From Tomocerus qinae (Eukaryota > Arthropoda > Collembola > Entomobryomorpha > Tomoceridae), in NCBI GenBank assembly GCA_020055645.1, contig CM034546.1, forward strand, positions 75,454,001 to 75,518,000: a DNA stretch of 64,000 bases. Reading direction: 5' to 3'. Position numbers and translations under genes: made by a program. Below are positions 45,329 through 57,500 of this stretch, piece after piece (positions within the stretch are counted from its first letter, which is position 1; the number at the start of each line of letters is the position of its first letter). The notes beneath the pieces were generated by a model. It ran no database searches, was not told the origin of the DNA, and saw only the letters and a program-made list of their open reading frames with translations.

Positions 45329-45561
45329 ATCCAAGTGTGGTACAATTGTACCACAACACCTTTATTTGCTTTTATCTCCGTTCTTTTCAACCGAATTACA
45401 TCCAGCTTTCAGGTACCTGTCAGGAATATTGTTTTACAGTTTTTAAAAATATTTTGAGGTTTTTTTGAAGATTTCTTCAATTTTTTATGATCGAAAAACT
45501 AAGGCGAAGTCATCGCTAACATGTCAGTATCCAATGTGATACAATTGTACCACACTTGGAT
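45329..45561. mobile_element. Small inverted-repeat element with palindromic ends
   Basis: The 27-bp left end (45329-45355) is ATCCAAG followed by the perfect 20-bp palindrome TGTGGTACAATTGTACCACA. The right end (45535-45561) is its inverse with one mismatch. The right copy also sits in a larger imperfect palindrome (CAGTATCCAA at 45525, TTGGATACTG at 45556). The 233-bp length and no coding capacity fit a MITE. No clear target duplication was found. Confidence 0.5.
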
Positions 45562-45647
45562 ACTGCCATGTAAGCTAGAATAAATGGTAAATAATTAGTA
45601 AATTAATACAATTAATGCAACAGTAGAAAGCAAATTCATTTTCTAAA

Positions 45648-46621
45648 GTCGACATAAGCCGATAATATTCAAATTAAATTTTAATCATCGAATATAAGAC
45701 GACAGAATTCAAATTAATTTATACCATCGACTATAAGTCGACGGAATGCACATTAAATTGTAATGACCGACTATAAGCCGACGGAATGTAAATTACATTG
45801 TAATCATCGACTATTAGCCAAAAGAATGCAAATAAATCTGTATGCATCGCCTATAAGCCGACGGAATGCGTAATCAATAGTAACCACCGACTATAAGCCG
45901 ACTGTATGCATAATCAATAGTAATCACAAACTATAAGCCGACGGAATGTAAATTAATATGCAAGCATCAACTACAAACCGAAAGAATGTGTATTAATATG
46001 CAATAATCGACTATAAGCCGACGGAATGCGTATTAAGTTGTAATCACCCATTATAAGTCGAAGGAATGTAAATAAATTCGTAATCATCGACTATTAGCCG
46101 AAATAATGCAAATTAATCTATAATCATCGACTATTAGCCGAAAGAATGCAAATTAATCTGTAAGCATCGACTACTAGCCGAAATAATGCAAATTAATCTG
46201 TAGGCATCGACTATTAGCCGAAATAATGCAAATTAATCGGCAAGCATCAACTTTTAGCCGAAATAATGCAAATTAATCTATAAGCATCGACTGTTAGCCG
46301 AAATAATGCAAATTAATCTGTAAGCATCGACTATTAGCCGAAATAAAGCAAATTAATCGGTAAGCATCAACTTTTAGCCGAAATAATGCAAATTAATCTA
46401 TAAGCATCGACTTTTAGCCGAAATAATGCAAATTAATCTGTAATCATCGACTATTAGCCGAAATAATGCAAATTTTTCTATAGGCGTCGACTATTAGCCG
46501 AAAGAATGAAAATTAATCTGTAAGCATCGACTATTAGCCGAAATAATGCAAATTAATCTGTAGGCATCGACTACTAGCCGAAATAATGCAAATTAATCTG
46601 TAGGCATCGACTATTAGCCGA
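45648..46621 (+). repeat. 40-bp satellite, diverged left edge
   Basis: About 24 monomers of exactly 40 bp. The outer ones (to ~46080) are diverged, with CGACTATAAGCCGACGGAAT. Towards the right they converge on the core form containing GCATCGACTATTAGCCGAAA and ATAATGCAAATTAATCTGTA. A homogeneous core with a degenerate edge is the usual pattern of satellite evolution by unequal exchange. Confidence 0.95.
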
Positions 46622-48516
46622 AATAATAATTAAGATTGGGGTGTCCCTTTAAAAGATTAGACCTTTTAAAGTGAAAGTCTGAATGCAAATAGATGAACTA
46701 GATGATCGGCTGAATGCAAATAGATGAACTAGATGATCGGACAATAAACCACAGCAACTCGAGTTTTTCTGCTAGAATACGGATACCATTTATTTGCAAC
46801 CAGGCTAAATGGTATTTAATAAGAGTACAGTTAATTACTTAATGTATATATAATTACAAATTCAACATTGATTATGCCATTAGTGGAAAAACAAATAATA
46901 ATTAGCTCAATAAAACTGAGTTAGATATAATCATAAGTAAACAGAACAGATTTTCATAAATAATAAACATACCAAATAATGTCATCGTATACTAAAGGTA
47001 GGGTTCCAATAAGTCCAATTTTAATTTTCTAATAAAAATTAGTAATAATTATAAGTATTTCAATCAAAATATAATTTATAGATAAATTTAATTTATCCGA
47101 ATTTAAAAGTTGCCGAATTTAAGTAAACACACAGAATATATTTTAATACAAGGTGCCAAAAGCAAGGATATATATGTATAGAATTTAACATCAACCCTGG
47201 TAATAGTCAGACTACAGGTAAAACAGATTACAACAGCTTAAAAATCAAATTATCCTATTTTGTAAAATCAAGCAGCCTATTCACTTTTTTATAAGAAATT
47301 TTAAAGTCAATAGACCCTGTTAGATTTTTATACTTTTCATGTGTACATTTTTCCAATTCTTGTTTAAGATTTTCTATTACAATTTTTCCCATTTTAAAAA
47401 TAGATTTATAAAATGGTAATACTAAGTATGTAGAATTGGATTTTGGTTTTACACATGGATTAATATCAGCTGAAATATTGTGTTTTAACAAAATATCCTT
47501 ATTGTGAATAGCTAATGTTTGTAACAGTAATTTACCTTTAGGTACAAGTAAGTTTTGTCTGTTTATGTCTAATAATTTCTTAGCAGCTATAAATAACGTT
47601 TTTTCAGGATAACAACGATTTCTAAATTTGTCAAATAAAATTTTCAATTCAGATTTTCTGTCTTCGTGTTCGGCACAAGATTTTTAAAATACGAATACCC
47701 TGAGAGTAAGGTAGAGATTCTTTAAGGTGCTTAGGAGTATTTGAAAAATAATGTAAGTATAGATGTTTAGACATCGGCTTACGATACAACTTTGTAACAA
47801 TATTATTATTTGTTGTGATGCTAATTTCTAGATCTAGGAAAACAATCGAACTTTTTGAATAGGTATATGTGAATTGCAGATAGTTATGTTTACAAAGATT
47901 ATCTATCCATACATTCATATCTAAAATGTCTGTACTTTTAACAATTAAGAAAATATCATCAAGGAATCGTTTGCGAAAAATGATTTCTTTGCTATCTTGA
48001 AACATTTGCTTAAGCTCTTCATATACTGAAATGTTAGCAATACTACAAGAAGCAGAGCCCCCCATTTGGATACCTCTATGTTGATAGTAATAGTTATCAT
48101 TATATTTAACATAATTATAATCTAAACTAAGATTTAACAAAGTCATAAATTGTTCAGAGGTAAGGTGAAAAGGTACTTCTATTTTATCCTTAAAATTATC
48201 AAAATATTTAGTACAGAAAATTTTGCAATTTTTTGTTTTTAGACTAGTGTACAGTGAAACAATATCTATTGTTATAAGAGTATATTGTTCATTTGGATCT
48301 AAGTTAAGATTGTTAAGCAATATCAGAAAATGTGTTGTGTTTAATAATAAATCAGGGATATGTAACATTACGGGTTGTAGAAATTGATCAACCAATTGAC
48401 TTAACGGCTTATTGAATGCCTTAATCGTACCTGAAATTGGTCTACCAATAGGAAAGTTTGTAAATTCTTTGTGTACTTTAACTAAAATATAAAAATTACA
48501 AGCCTCATGCATAATA
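46622..48516 (-). mobile_element. Penelope-like element fragment, copy 1
   Basis: Minus-strand retroelement fragment lying in phase within the 40-bp satellite. AATAAT appears on both sides (46616-46621 and ~48511-48516), compatible with a target duplication. It has a 630-bp 3' region (46622-47254), including a doubled 31-bp motif CTGAATGCAAATAGATGAAC (46678 and 46710), and an RT frame truncated at its N-terminus. The GIY-YIG endonuclease found in canonical Penelope elements is not present after the RT. Confidence 0.8.
47255..48512 (-). pseudogene. Penelope-type RT, copy 1 (frameshifted)
   Basis: Starts at the left truncation with EACNFYILVKVHKEF and GRPISGT (a pattern near the start of Penelope-type RT), then TIDIVSLYTSL (catalytic Asp), RGIQMGGSASCSIANI, RFLDDIFLI (catalytic Asp pair), FLDLEI, KLYRKP and LHYFSNTPKHLKESLPYSQG. 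One extra T in a T-run near 47686 breaks the frame relative to copy 2. The second part (47255-47647) covers the thumb/C-terminal region with YLVLPFYKSIFKMG and ends NRLLDFTK-stop. The N-terminal domain is missing. Confidence 0.8.
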
Positions 48517-51500
48517 ATAATGCAAATTAATCTGTAAGCATCGACTATTAGCCGAAATAATGCAAATTAATCTGTAAGCATCGACTATTAGCCGAAATAA
48601 TGCAAATTAATCTGTAAGGATCGACTATTAGCCGAAAGAATGCAAATTAATCTGTGGGCATCGACTATTAGCCGAAATAATGCAAATTAATCTGTAAGCA
48701 TCGACTATTAGCCGAAATAATGCAAATTAATCTATAAGCATCGTCTATTAGCCGAAATAAAGAAAATTAATCTGTAAGCATCGACTATTAGCCGAAATAA
48801 TGCAAATTAATCGGTAAGCATCAACTTTTAGCCGAAATAATGCAAATTAATCTATAAGCATCGACTGTTAGCCGAAACAATGCAAATTAATCTGGAAGCA
48901 TCGACTATTAGCCGAAATAATGCAAATTAATATATAAGCATCGTCTATTAGCCGAAATAATGAAAATTAATCTGTAAGCATCGACTATTAGCCGAAACAA
49001 TGCAAATTAATCGGTAAGCATCAACTTTTAGCCGAAATAATGCAAATTAATCTGTAAGCATCGACTATTAGCCGAAATAATGCAAATTAATCTGTAAGCA
49101 TCGACTACTAGCCGAAATAATCCAAATTAATCTGTAACCATCGACTACTAGCCGAAATAATGCAAATTAATGGGTAAGCATCAACTTTTAGCCGAAATAA
49201 TGCAAATTAATCTATAAGCATCGACTTTCAGCCGAAATAATGCAAATTAATCTGTAAGCATCGACTATTACCCGAAATAATGGAAATTAATCTGTAAGCA
49301 TCGACTACTAGCCGAAATAATGCAAATTAATCTGTAGGCATCGACTATTAACCGAAAAAATGCAAATTAATCTGTAAGCATCGACTATTAGCCGAAATAA
49401 TGCAAATTAATCTATAAGCATCGTCTATTAGCCGAAATAATGCAAATTAATCTGTAAGCATCGACTATTAGCCGAAATAATGCAAATTAATGGGTAAGCA
49501 TCAACTTTTAGCCGAAATAATGCAAATTAATCTGTAAGCATCGACTTTCAGCCGAAATAATGCAAATTAATCTATAAGCATCGACTTTTAGCCGGAATAA
49601 TGCAAATTAATCTGTAGGCATCGACTACTAGCCGAAATAACGCAAATTAATCTGTAGGCATCGACTTTCAGCCGAAATAATGCAAATTAATCTATAAGCA
49701 TCGACTTTTAGCCGAAACAATGCAAATTAATCTGTAAGCATCGACTATTAGCCGAAATAATGCAAATTAATCTGTAAGCATCGACTATTAGCCGAAATAA
49801 TGCAAATTAATCTGTAAGCATCGACTACTAGCCGAAATAATGCAAATTAATCTGTAAGCATCGACTATTAGCCGAAATAAGGAAAATTTATCTATAAGCA
49901 TTGTCTATTAGCCGAAATAATGAAAATTAATATGTAAGCATAGACTATTAGCCGAAATAATGCAAATTAATCGGTAAGCATCAACTTTTAGCCGAAATAA
50001 TGCGAATTAATCTATAAGCATCGACTGTTAGCCGAAATAATCCAATTTAATCTGTAAACATCGACTATTAGCCGAAATAATGCAAATTAATCGGTAAGCA
50101 TCAACTTTTAGCCGAAATAATGCAAATAAATCTATAAGCATCGACTTTTAGCCGAAATAATGCAAATTAATCTGTAAGCATCGACTGCTAGCCGAAATAA
50201 TGCAAAATAATCTGTAAGCATCGACTACTAGGTGTAATAATGCAAATTAATCTGTAGGCATTGACTATTAGCCGAAATAATGCAAATTAATCTATAAGCA
50301 TCGTCTATTAGCCGAAATAATGAAAATTAATCTGTAAGCATCGACTATTAGCCGAAACAATGCAAATTAATCGGTAAGCATCAACTTTTAGCCGAAATAA
50401 TGCAAATTAATCAGTAAGCATCGACTATTAGCCGAAATAATGCAAATTAATCTGTAAGCATCGACTACTAGCCGAAATAATCCAAATTAATCTGTAACCA
50501 TCGACTACTAGCCGAAATAATGCAAATTAATGGGTAAGCATCAACTTTTAGCCGAAATAATGCAAATTAATCTATAAGCATCGACTTTCAGCCGAAATAA
50601 TGCAAATTAATCTGTAAGCATCGACTATTACCCGAAATAATTGAAATTAATCTGTAAGCATCAACTTTTTAGCCGAAATAATGCAAATTAATCTATAACC
50701 ATCGACTTTCAGCCGAAATAATGCAAATTAATCTGTAAGCATCGACTATTACCCGAAATAATGGAAATTAATCTGTAAGCATCGACTACTAGCCGAAATA
50801 ATGCAAATTAATCTGTAGGCATCGACTATTAACCGAAAAAATGCAAATTAATCTGTAAGCATCGACTATTAGCCGAAATAATGCAAATTAATCTATAAGC
50901 ATCGTCTATTAGCCGAAATAATGGAAATTAATCTGTGAGCATCGACTATTAGCCGAAATAATGCAAATTAATCGGTAAGCATCGACTTTTAGCCGAAATA
51001 ATGCAAATTAATCAATAAGCATCGACTGTTAGCCGAAATAATGCAAATTAATCTGGAAGCATCGACTATTAGCCGAAATAATGCAAATTAATCTGTAGGC
51101 ATCGACTATTAGCCGAAATAATGCAAATTAATCTATAATCATCGTCTATTAGCCGAAATAATGGAAATTAATCTGTAAGCATCGACTATTAGCCGAAATA
51201 ATGCAAATTATTCTGTAGGCATCGACTATTAACCGAAAAAATGCAAATTAATCTGTAAGCATCGACTATTAGCCGAAATAATGCAAATTAATCTATAAGC
51301 ATCGTCTATTAGCCGAAATAATGGAAATTAATCTGTAAGCATCGACTATTAGCCGAAATAATGCAAATTAATCGGTAAGCATCGACTTTTAGCCGAAATA
51401 ATGCAAATTAATCAATAAGCATCGACTGTTAGCCGAAATAATGCAAATTAATCTGGAAGCATCGACTATTAGCCGAAATAATGCAAATTAATCTGTAGGC

Positions 51501-52635
51501 ATCGACTATTAGCCGAAATAATGCAAATTAATCTATAATCATCGTCTATTAGCCGAAATATGAAAATTAATCTGTAAGCATCGACTATTAGCCGAAATAA
51601 TGCAAATTAATCTATAAGCATCGACTACTAACCGAAATAATGCAAATTAATCTGTAAGCATCGACTATTAGCCGAAATAATGCAAATTAATCTATAAGCA
51701 TAGTCTTTTAGCCGAAATAATGAAAATTAATCTGTAAGCATCGACTATTAGCCGAAATAATGCAAATTAATCGGTAAGCATCAACTTTTAGCAGAAATAA
51801 TGCAAATTAATCTATAAGCATCGACTGTTAGCCGAAATAATGCAAATTAATCTGGAAGCATCGACTATTAGCCGAAATAATGCAAATTAATCTATAAGCA
51901 TCGACTTTTAGCCGAAATAATGCAAATTAATCTATAAGCATCGTCTATTAGCCGATATAATGCAAATTAATCTGTAAGCATCGACTATTAGCCGAAATAA
52001 TGCAAATTAATCGGTAAGCATCGACTTTTAGCCGAAATAATGCAAATTAATCAATAAGCATCGACTGTTAGCCGAAATAATGCAAATTAATCTGGAAGCA
52101 TCGACTATTAGCCGAAATAATGCAAATTAATCTATAAGCATCGACTTTTAGCCGAAATAATGCAAATTAATCTGTAAGCATCGACTATTAGCCGAAATAA
52201 TGCAAATTAATCTGTAAGCATCGACTATTAGCCGAAATAATGCAAATTAATCGGTAAGCATCAACTTTTAGCCGAAATAATGCAAATTAATCTATAAGCA
52301 TCGTCTATTAGCCGAAATAATGAAAATTAATCTGTAAGCATCGACTATTAGCCGGAATAATGCAAATTATTTGGTAAGCATCGACTTTTAGCCGAAATAA
52401 TGCAAATTAATCAATAAGCATCGACTGTTAGCCGAAACAATGCAAATTAATCTGGAAGCATCGACTATTAGCCGAAATAATGCAAATTAATCTATAAGCA
52501 TCGACTTTTAGCCGAAATAATGCAAATTAATCTATAAGCATCGTCTATTAGCCGAAATAATGGAAATTAATCTGTAGGCATCGACTACTAGCCGAAATAA
52601 TGCAAATTAATCTGTAGGCATCGACTATTAGCCGA
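48517..52635 (+). repeat. 40-bp satellite between the two Penelope fragments
   Basis: About 103 monomers. Variants (TCTGTAAGCATCGAC, TCGGTAAGCATCAAC, TCTATAAGCATCGTC and others) recur in fixed order: a run of ten monomers is repeated at a 400-bp offset near 50881 and 51281, so there is higher-order structure. The same variant order reappears after copy 2, offset about 6.02 kb. Confidence 0.95.
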
Positions 52636-54530
52636 AATAATAATTAAGATTGGGGTGTCCCTTTAAAAGATTAGACCTTTTAAAGTGAAAGTCTGAATGC
52701 AAATAGATGAACTAGATGATCGGCTGAATGCAAATAGATGAACTAGATGATCGGACAATAAACCACAGCAACTCGAGTTTTTCTGCTAGAATACGGATAC
52801 CATTTATTTGCAACCAGGCTAAATGGTATTTAATAAGAGTACAGTTAATTACTTAATGTATATATAATTACAAATTCAACATTGATTATGCCATTAGTGG
52901 AAAAACAAATAATAATTAGCTCAATAAAACTGAGTTAGATATAATCATATGTAAACAGAACAGATTTTTATAAATAATAAACATACCAAAAAATGTCATC
53001 GTATACTAAAGGTAGGGTTCCGATAAGTCCAATTTTAATTCTCTAATAAAAATTAGTAATAATTTTAAGTATTTCTATCAAAATATAATTTATAGATAAA
53101 TTTAATTTATCCGAATTTAAAAGTTGCCGAATTTAAGTAAACACACAGAATATATTTTAATACAAGGTGCCAAAAGCAAGGATATATATGTATAGAATTT
53201 AACATCAACCCTGGTAATAGTCAGACTACAGGTAAAACAGATTACAACAGCTTAAAAATCAAATTATCCTATTTTGTAAAATCAAGCAGCCTATTCACTT
53301 TTTTATAAGAAATTTTAAAGTCAATAGACCCTGTTAGATTTTTATACTTTTCATGTGTACATTTTTCCAATTCTTGTTTAAGATTTTCTATTACAATTTT
53401 TCCCATTTTAAAAATAGATTTATAAAATGGTAATACTAAGTATGTAGAATTGGATTTTGGTTTTACACATGGATTAATATCAGCTGAAATATTGTGTTTT
53501 AACAAAATATCCTTATTGTGAATAGCTAATGTTTGTAACAGTAATTTACCTTTAGGTACAAGTAAGTTTTGTCTGTTTATGTCTAATAATTTCTTAGCAG
53601 CTATAAATAACGTTTTTTCAGGATAACAACGATTTCTAAATTTGTCAAATAAAATTTTCAATTCAGATTTTCTGTCTTCGTGTTCGGCACAAGATTTTAA
53701 AATACGAATACCCTGAGAGTAAGGTAGAGATTCTTTAAGGTGCTTAGGAGTATTTGAAAAATAATGTAAGTATAGATGTTTAGACATCGGCTTACGATAC
53801 AACTTTGTAACAATATTATTATTTGTTGTGATGCTAATTTCTAGATCTAGGAAAACAATCGAACTTTTTGAATAGGTATATGTGAATTGCAGATAGTTAT
53901 GTTTACAAAGATTATCTATCCATACATTCATATCTAAAATGTCTGTACTTTTAACAATTAAGAAAATATCATCAAGGAATCGTTTGCGAAAAATGATTTC
54001 TTTGCTATCTTGAAACATTTGCTTAAGCTCTTCATATACTGAAATGTTAGCAATACTACAAGAAGCAGAGCCCCCCATTTGGATACCTCTATGTTGATAG
54101 TAATAGTTATCATTATATTTAACATAATTATAATCTAAACTAAGATTTAACAAAGTCATAAATTGTTCAGAGGTAAGGTGAAAAGGTACTTCTATTTTAT
54201 CCTTAAAATTATCAAAATATTTAGTACAGAAAATTTTGCAATTTTTTGTTTTTAGACTAGTGTACAGTGAAACAATATCTATTGTTATAAGAGTATATTG
54301 TTCATTTGGATCTAAGTTAAGATTGTTAAGCAATATCAGAAAATGTGTTGTGTTTAATAATAAATCAGGGATATGTAACATTACGGGTTGTAGAAATTGA
54401 TCAACCAATTGACTTAACGGCTTATTGAATGCCTTAATCGTACCTGAAATAATGGTCTACCAATAGGAAAGTTTGTAAATTCTTTGTGTACTTTAACTAA
54501 AATAATAAAAATTAATCTGTAAGCCTCATG
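52636..54530 (-). mobile_element. Penelope-like element fragment, copy 2
   Basis: Same fragment as 46622-48516. It differs by about seven substitutions in the 3' region (52942-53077) and by three short insertions near its 5' edge (54449-54535), each of which makes the sequence more like the 40-bp satellite. The T-run that breaks copy 1 is one T shorter here. Confidence 0.8.
53269..54408 (-). CDS. Penelope-type reverse transcriptase fragment, copy 2 (379 aa)
   Basis: A single open frame covering most RT motifs. Residues 41-52 are ITIDIVSLYTSL, 107-121 RGIQMGGSASCSIAN, 143-151 RFLDDIFLI (the D-D pair), 186-191 FLDLEI, 202-207 KLYRKP and 213-223 YLHYFSNTPKH; then a thumb-like region and a C-terminal ~100 residues with LVLPFYKSI. 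The family call rests on GxxMGxxxS, the LDD active site, and LHxxSNxPxHxK followed by a Cys. There is no GIY-YIG domain before the stop at 53269. The first codon is TTG within a continuous frame, so it is a fragment, not a start. A 2-nt insertion upstream (near 54450) separates it from the GRPISGT part. Confidence 0.75.
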   Translation of the reverse strand: MVDQFLQPVMLHIPDLLLNTTHFLILLNNLNLDPNEQYTLITIDIVSLYTSLKTKNCKIFCTKYFDNFKDKIEVPFHLTSEQFMTLLNLSLDYNYVKYNDNYYYQHRGIQMGGSASCSIANISVYEELKQMFQDSKEIIFRKRFLDDIFLIVKSTDILDMNVWIDNLCKHNYLQFTYTYSKSSIVFLDLEISITTNNNIVTKLYRKPMSKHLYLHYFSNTPKHLKESLPYSQGIRILKSCAEHEDRKSELKILFDKFRNRCYPEKTLFIAAKKLLDINRQNLLVPKGKLLLQTLAIHNKDILLKHNISADINPCVKPKSNSTYLVLPFYKSIFKMGKIVIENLKQELEKCTHEKYKNLTGSIDFKISYKKVNRLLDFTK

Positions 54531-57500
54531 CATAGGTGTAATAATGCAAATTAATCTGTAAGCATCGACTATTAGCCGAAATAATGCAAATTAATCTGTA
54601 AGCATCGACTATTAGCCGAAATAATGCAAATTAATCTGTAAGGATCGACTATTAGCCGAAAGAATGCAAATTAATCTGTGGGCATCGACTATTAGCCGAA
54701 ATAATGCAAATTAATCTGTAAGCATCGACTATTAGCCGAAATAATGCAAATTAATCTATAAGCATCGTCTATTAGCCGAAATAAAGAAAATTAATCTGTA
54801 AGCATCGACTATTAGCCGAAATAATGCAAATTAATCGGTAAGCATCAACTTTTAGCCGAAATAATGCAAATTAATCTATAAGCATCGACTGTTAGCCGAA
54901 ACAATGCAAATTAATCTGGAAGCATCGACTATTAGCCGAAATAATGCAAATTAATATATAAGCATCGTCTATTAGCCGAAATAATGAAAATTAATCTGTA
55001 AGCATCGACTATTAGCCGAAACAATGCAAATTAATCTGTAAGCATCGACTTTTAGCCGAAATAATGCAAATTAATCTGTAAGCATCGACTATTAGCCGAA
55101 ATAATGCAAATTAATCTGTAAGCATCGACTACTAGCCGAAATAATCCAAATTAATCTGTAACCATCGACTACTAGCCGAAATAATGCAAATTAATGGGTA
55201 AGCATCAACTTTTAGCCGAAATAATGCAAATTAATCTATAAGCATCGACTTTCAGCCGAAATAATGCAAATTAATCTGTAAGCATCGACTATTACCCGAA
55301 ATAATGGAAATTAATCTGTAAGCATCGACTACTAGCCGAAATAATGCAAATTAATCTGTAGGCATCGACTATTAACCGAAAAAATGCAAATTAATCTGTA
55401 AGCATCGACTATTAGCCGAAATAATGCAAATTAATCTATAAGCATCGTCTATTAGCCGAAATAATGCAAATTAATCTGTAAGCATCGACTATTAGCCGAA
55501 ATAATGCAAATTAATGGGTAAGCATCAACTTTTAGCCGAAATAATGCAAATTAATCTGTAAGCATCGACTTTCAGCCGAAATAATGCAAATTAATCTATA
55601 AGCATCGACTTTTAGCCGGAATAATGCAAATTAATCTGTAGGCATCGACTACTAGCCGAAATAACGCAAATTAATCTGTAGGCATCGACTTTCAGCCGAA
55701 ATAATGCAAATTAATCTATAAGCATCGACTTTTAGCCGAAACAATGCAAATTAATCTGTAAGCATCGACTATTAGCCGAAATAATGCAAATTAATCTGTA
55801 AGCATCGACTATTAGCCGAAATAATGCAAATTAATCTGTAAGCATCGACTACTAGCCGAAATAATGCAAATTAATCTGTAAGCATCGACTATTAGCCGAA
55901 ATAAGGAAAATTTATCTATAAGCATTGTCTATTAGCCGAAATAATGAAAATTAATATGTAAGCATAGACTATTAGCCGAAATAATGCAAATTAATCGGTA
56001 AGCATCAACTTTTAGCCGAAATAATGCGAATTAATCTATAAGCATCGACTGTTAGCCGAAATAATCCAATTTAATCTGTAAACATCGACTATTAGCCGAA
56101 ATAATGCAAATTAATCGGTAAGCATCAACTTTTAGCCGAAATAATGCAAATAAATCTATAAGCATCGACTTTTAGCCGAAATAATGCAAATTAATCTGTA
56201 AGCATCGACTGCTAGCCGAAATAATGCAAAATAATCTGTAAGCATCGACTACTAGGTGTAATAATGCAAATTAATCTGTAGGCATTGACTATTAGCCGAA
56301 ATAATGCAAATTAATCTATAAGCATCGTCTATTAGCCGAAATAATGAAAATTAATCTGTAAGCATCGACTATTAGCCGAAACAATGCAAATTAATCGGTA
56401 AGCATCAACTTTTAGCCGAAATAATGCAAATTAATCAGTAAGCATCGACTATTAGCCGAAATAATGCAAATTAATCTGTAAGCATCGACTACTAGCCGAA
56501 ATAATCCAAATTAATCTGTAACCATCGACTACTAGCCGAAATAATGCAAATTAATGGGTAAGCATCAACTTTTAGCCGAAATAATGCAAATTAATCTATA
56601 AGCATCGACTTTCAGCCGAAATAATGCAAATTAATCTGTAAGCATCGACTATTACCCGAAATAATTGAAATTAATCTGTAAGCATCAACTTTTAGCCGAA
56701 ATAATGCAAATTAATCTATAACCATCGACTTTCAGCCGAAATAATGCAAATTAATCTGTAAGCATCGACTATTACCCGAAATAATGGAAATTAATCTGTA
56801 AGCATCGACTACTAGCCGAAATAATGCAAATTAATCTGTAGGCATCGACTATTAACCGAAAAAATGCAAATTAATCTGTAAGCATCGACTATTAGCCGAA
56901 ATAATGCAAATTAATCTATAAGCATCGTCTATTAGCCGAAATAATGGAAATTAATCTGTGAGCATCGACTATTAGCCGAAATAATGCAAATTAATCGGTA
57001 AGCATCGACTTTTAGCCGAAATAATGCAAATTAATCAATAAGCATCGACTGTTAGCCGAAATAATGCAAATTAATCTGGAAGCATCGACTATTAGCCGAA
57101 ATAATGCAAATTAATCTGTAGGCATCGACTATTAGCCGAAATAATGCAAATTAATCTATAATCATCGTCTATTAGCCGAAATAATGGAAATTAATCTGTA
57201 AGCATCGACTATTAGCCGAAATAATGCAAATTATTCTGTAGGCATCGACTATTAACCGAAAAAATGCAAATTAATCTGTAAGCATCGACTATTAGCCGAA
57301 ATAATGCAAATTAATCTATAAGCATCGTCTATTAGCCGAAATAATGGAAATTAATCTGTAAGCATCGACTATTAGCCGAAATAATGCAAATTAATCGGTA
57401 AGCATCGACTTTTAGCCGAAATAATGCAAATTAATCAATAAGCATCGACTGTTAGCCGAAATAATGCAAATTAATCTGGAAGCATCGACTATTAGCCGAA

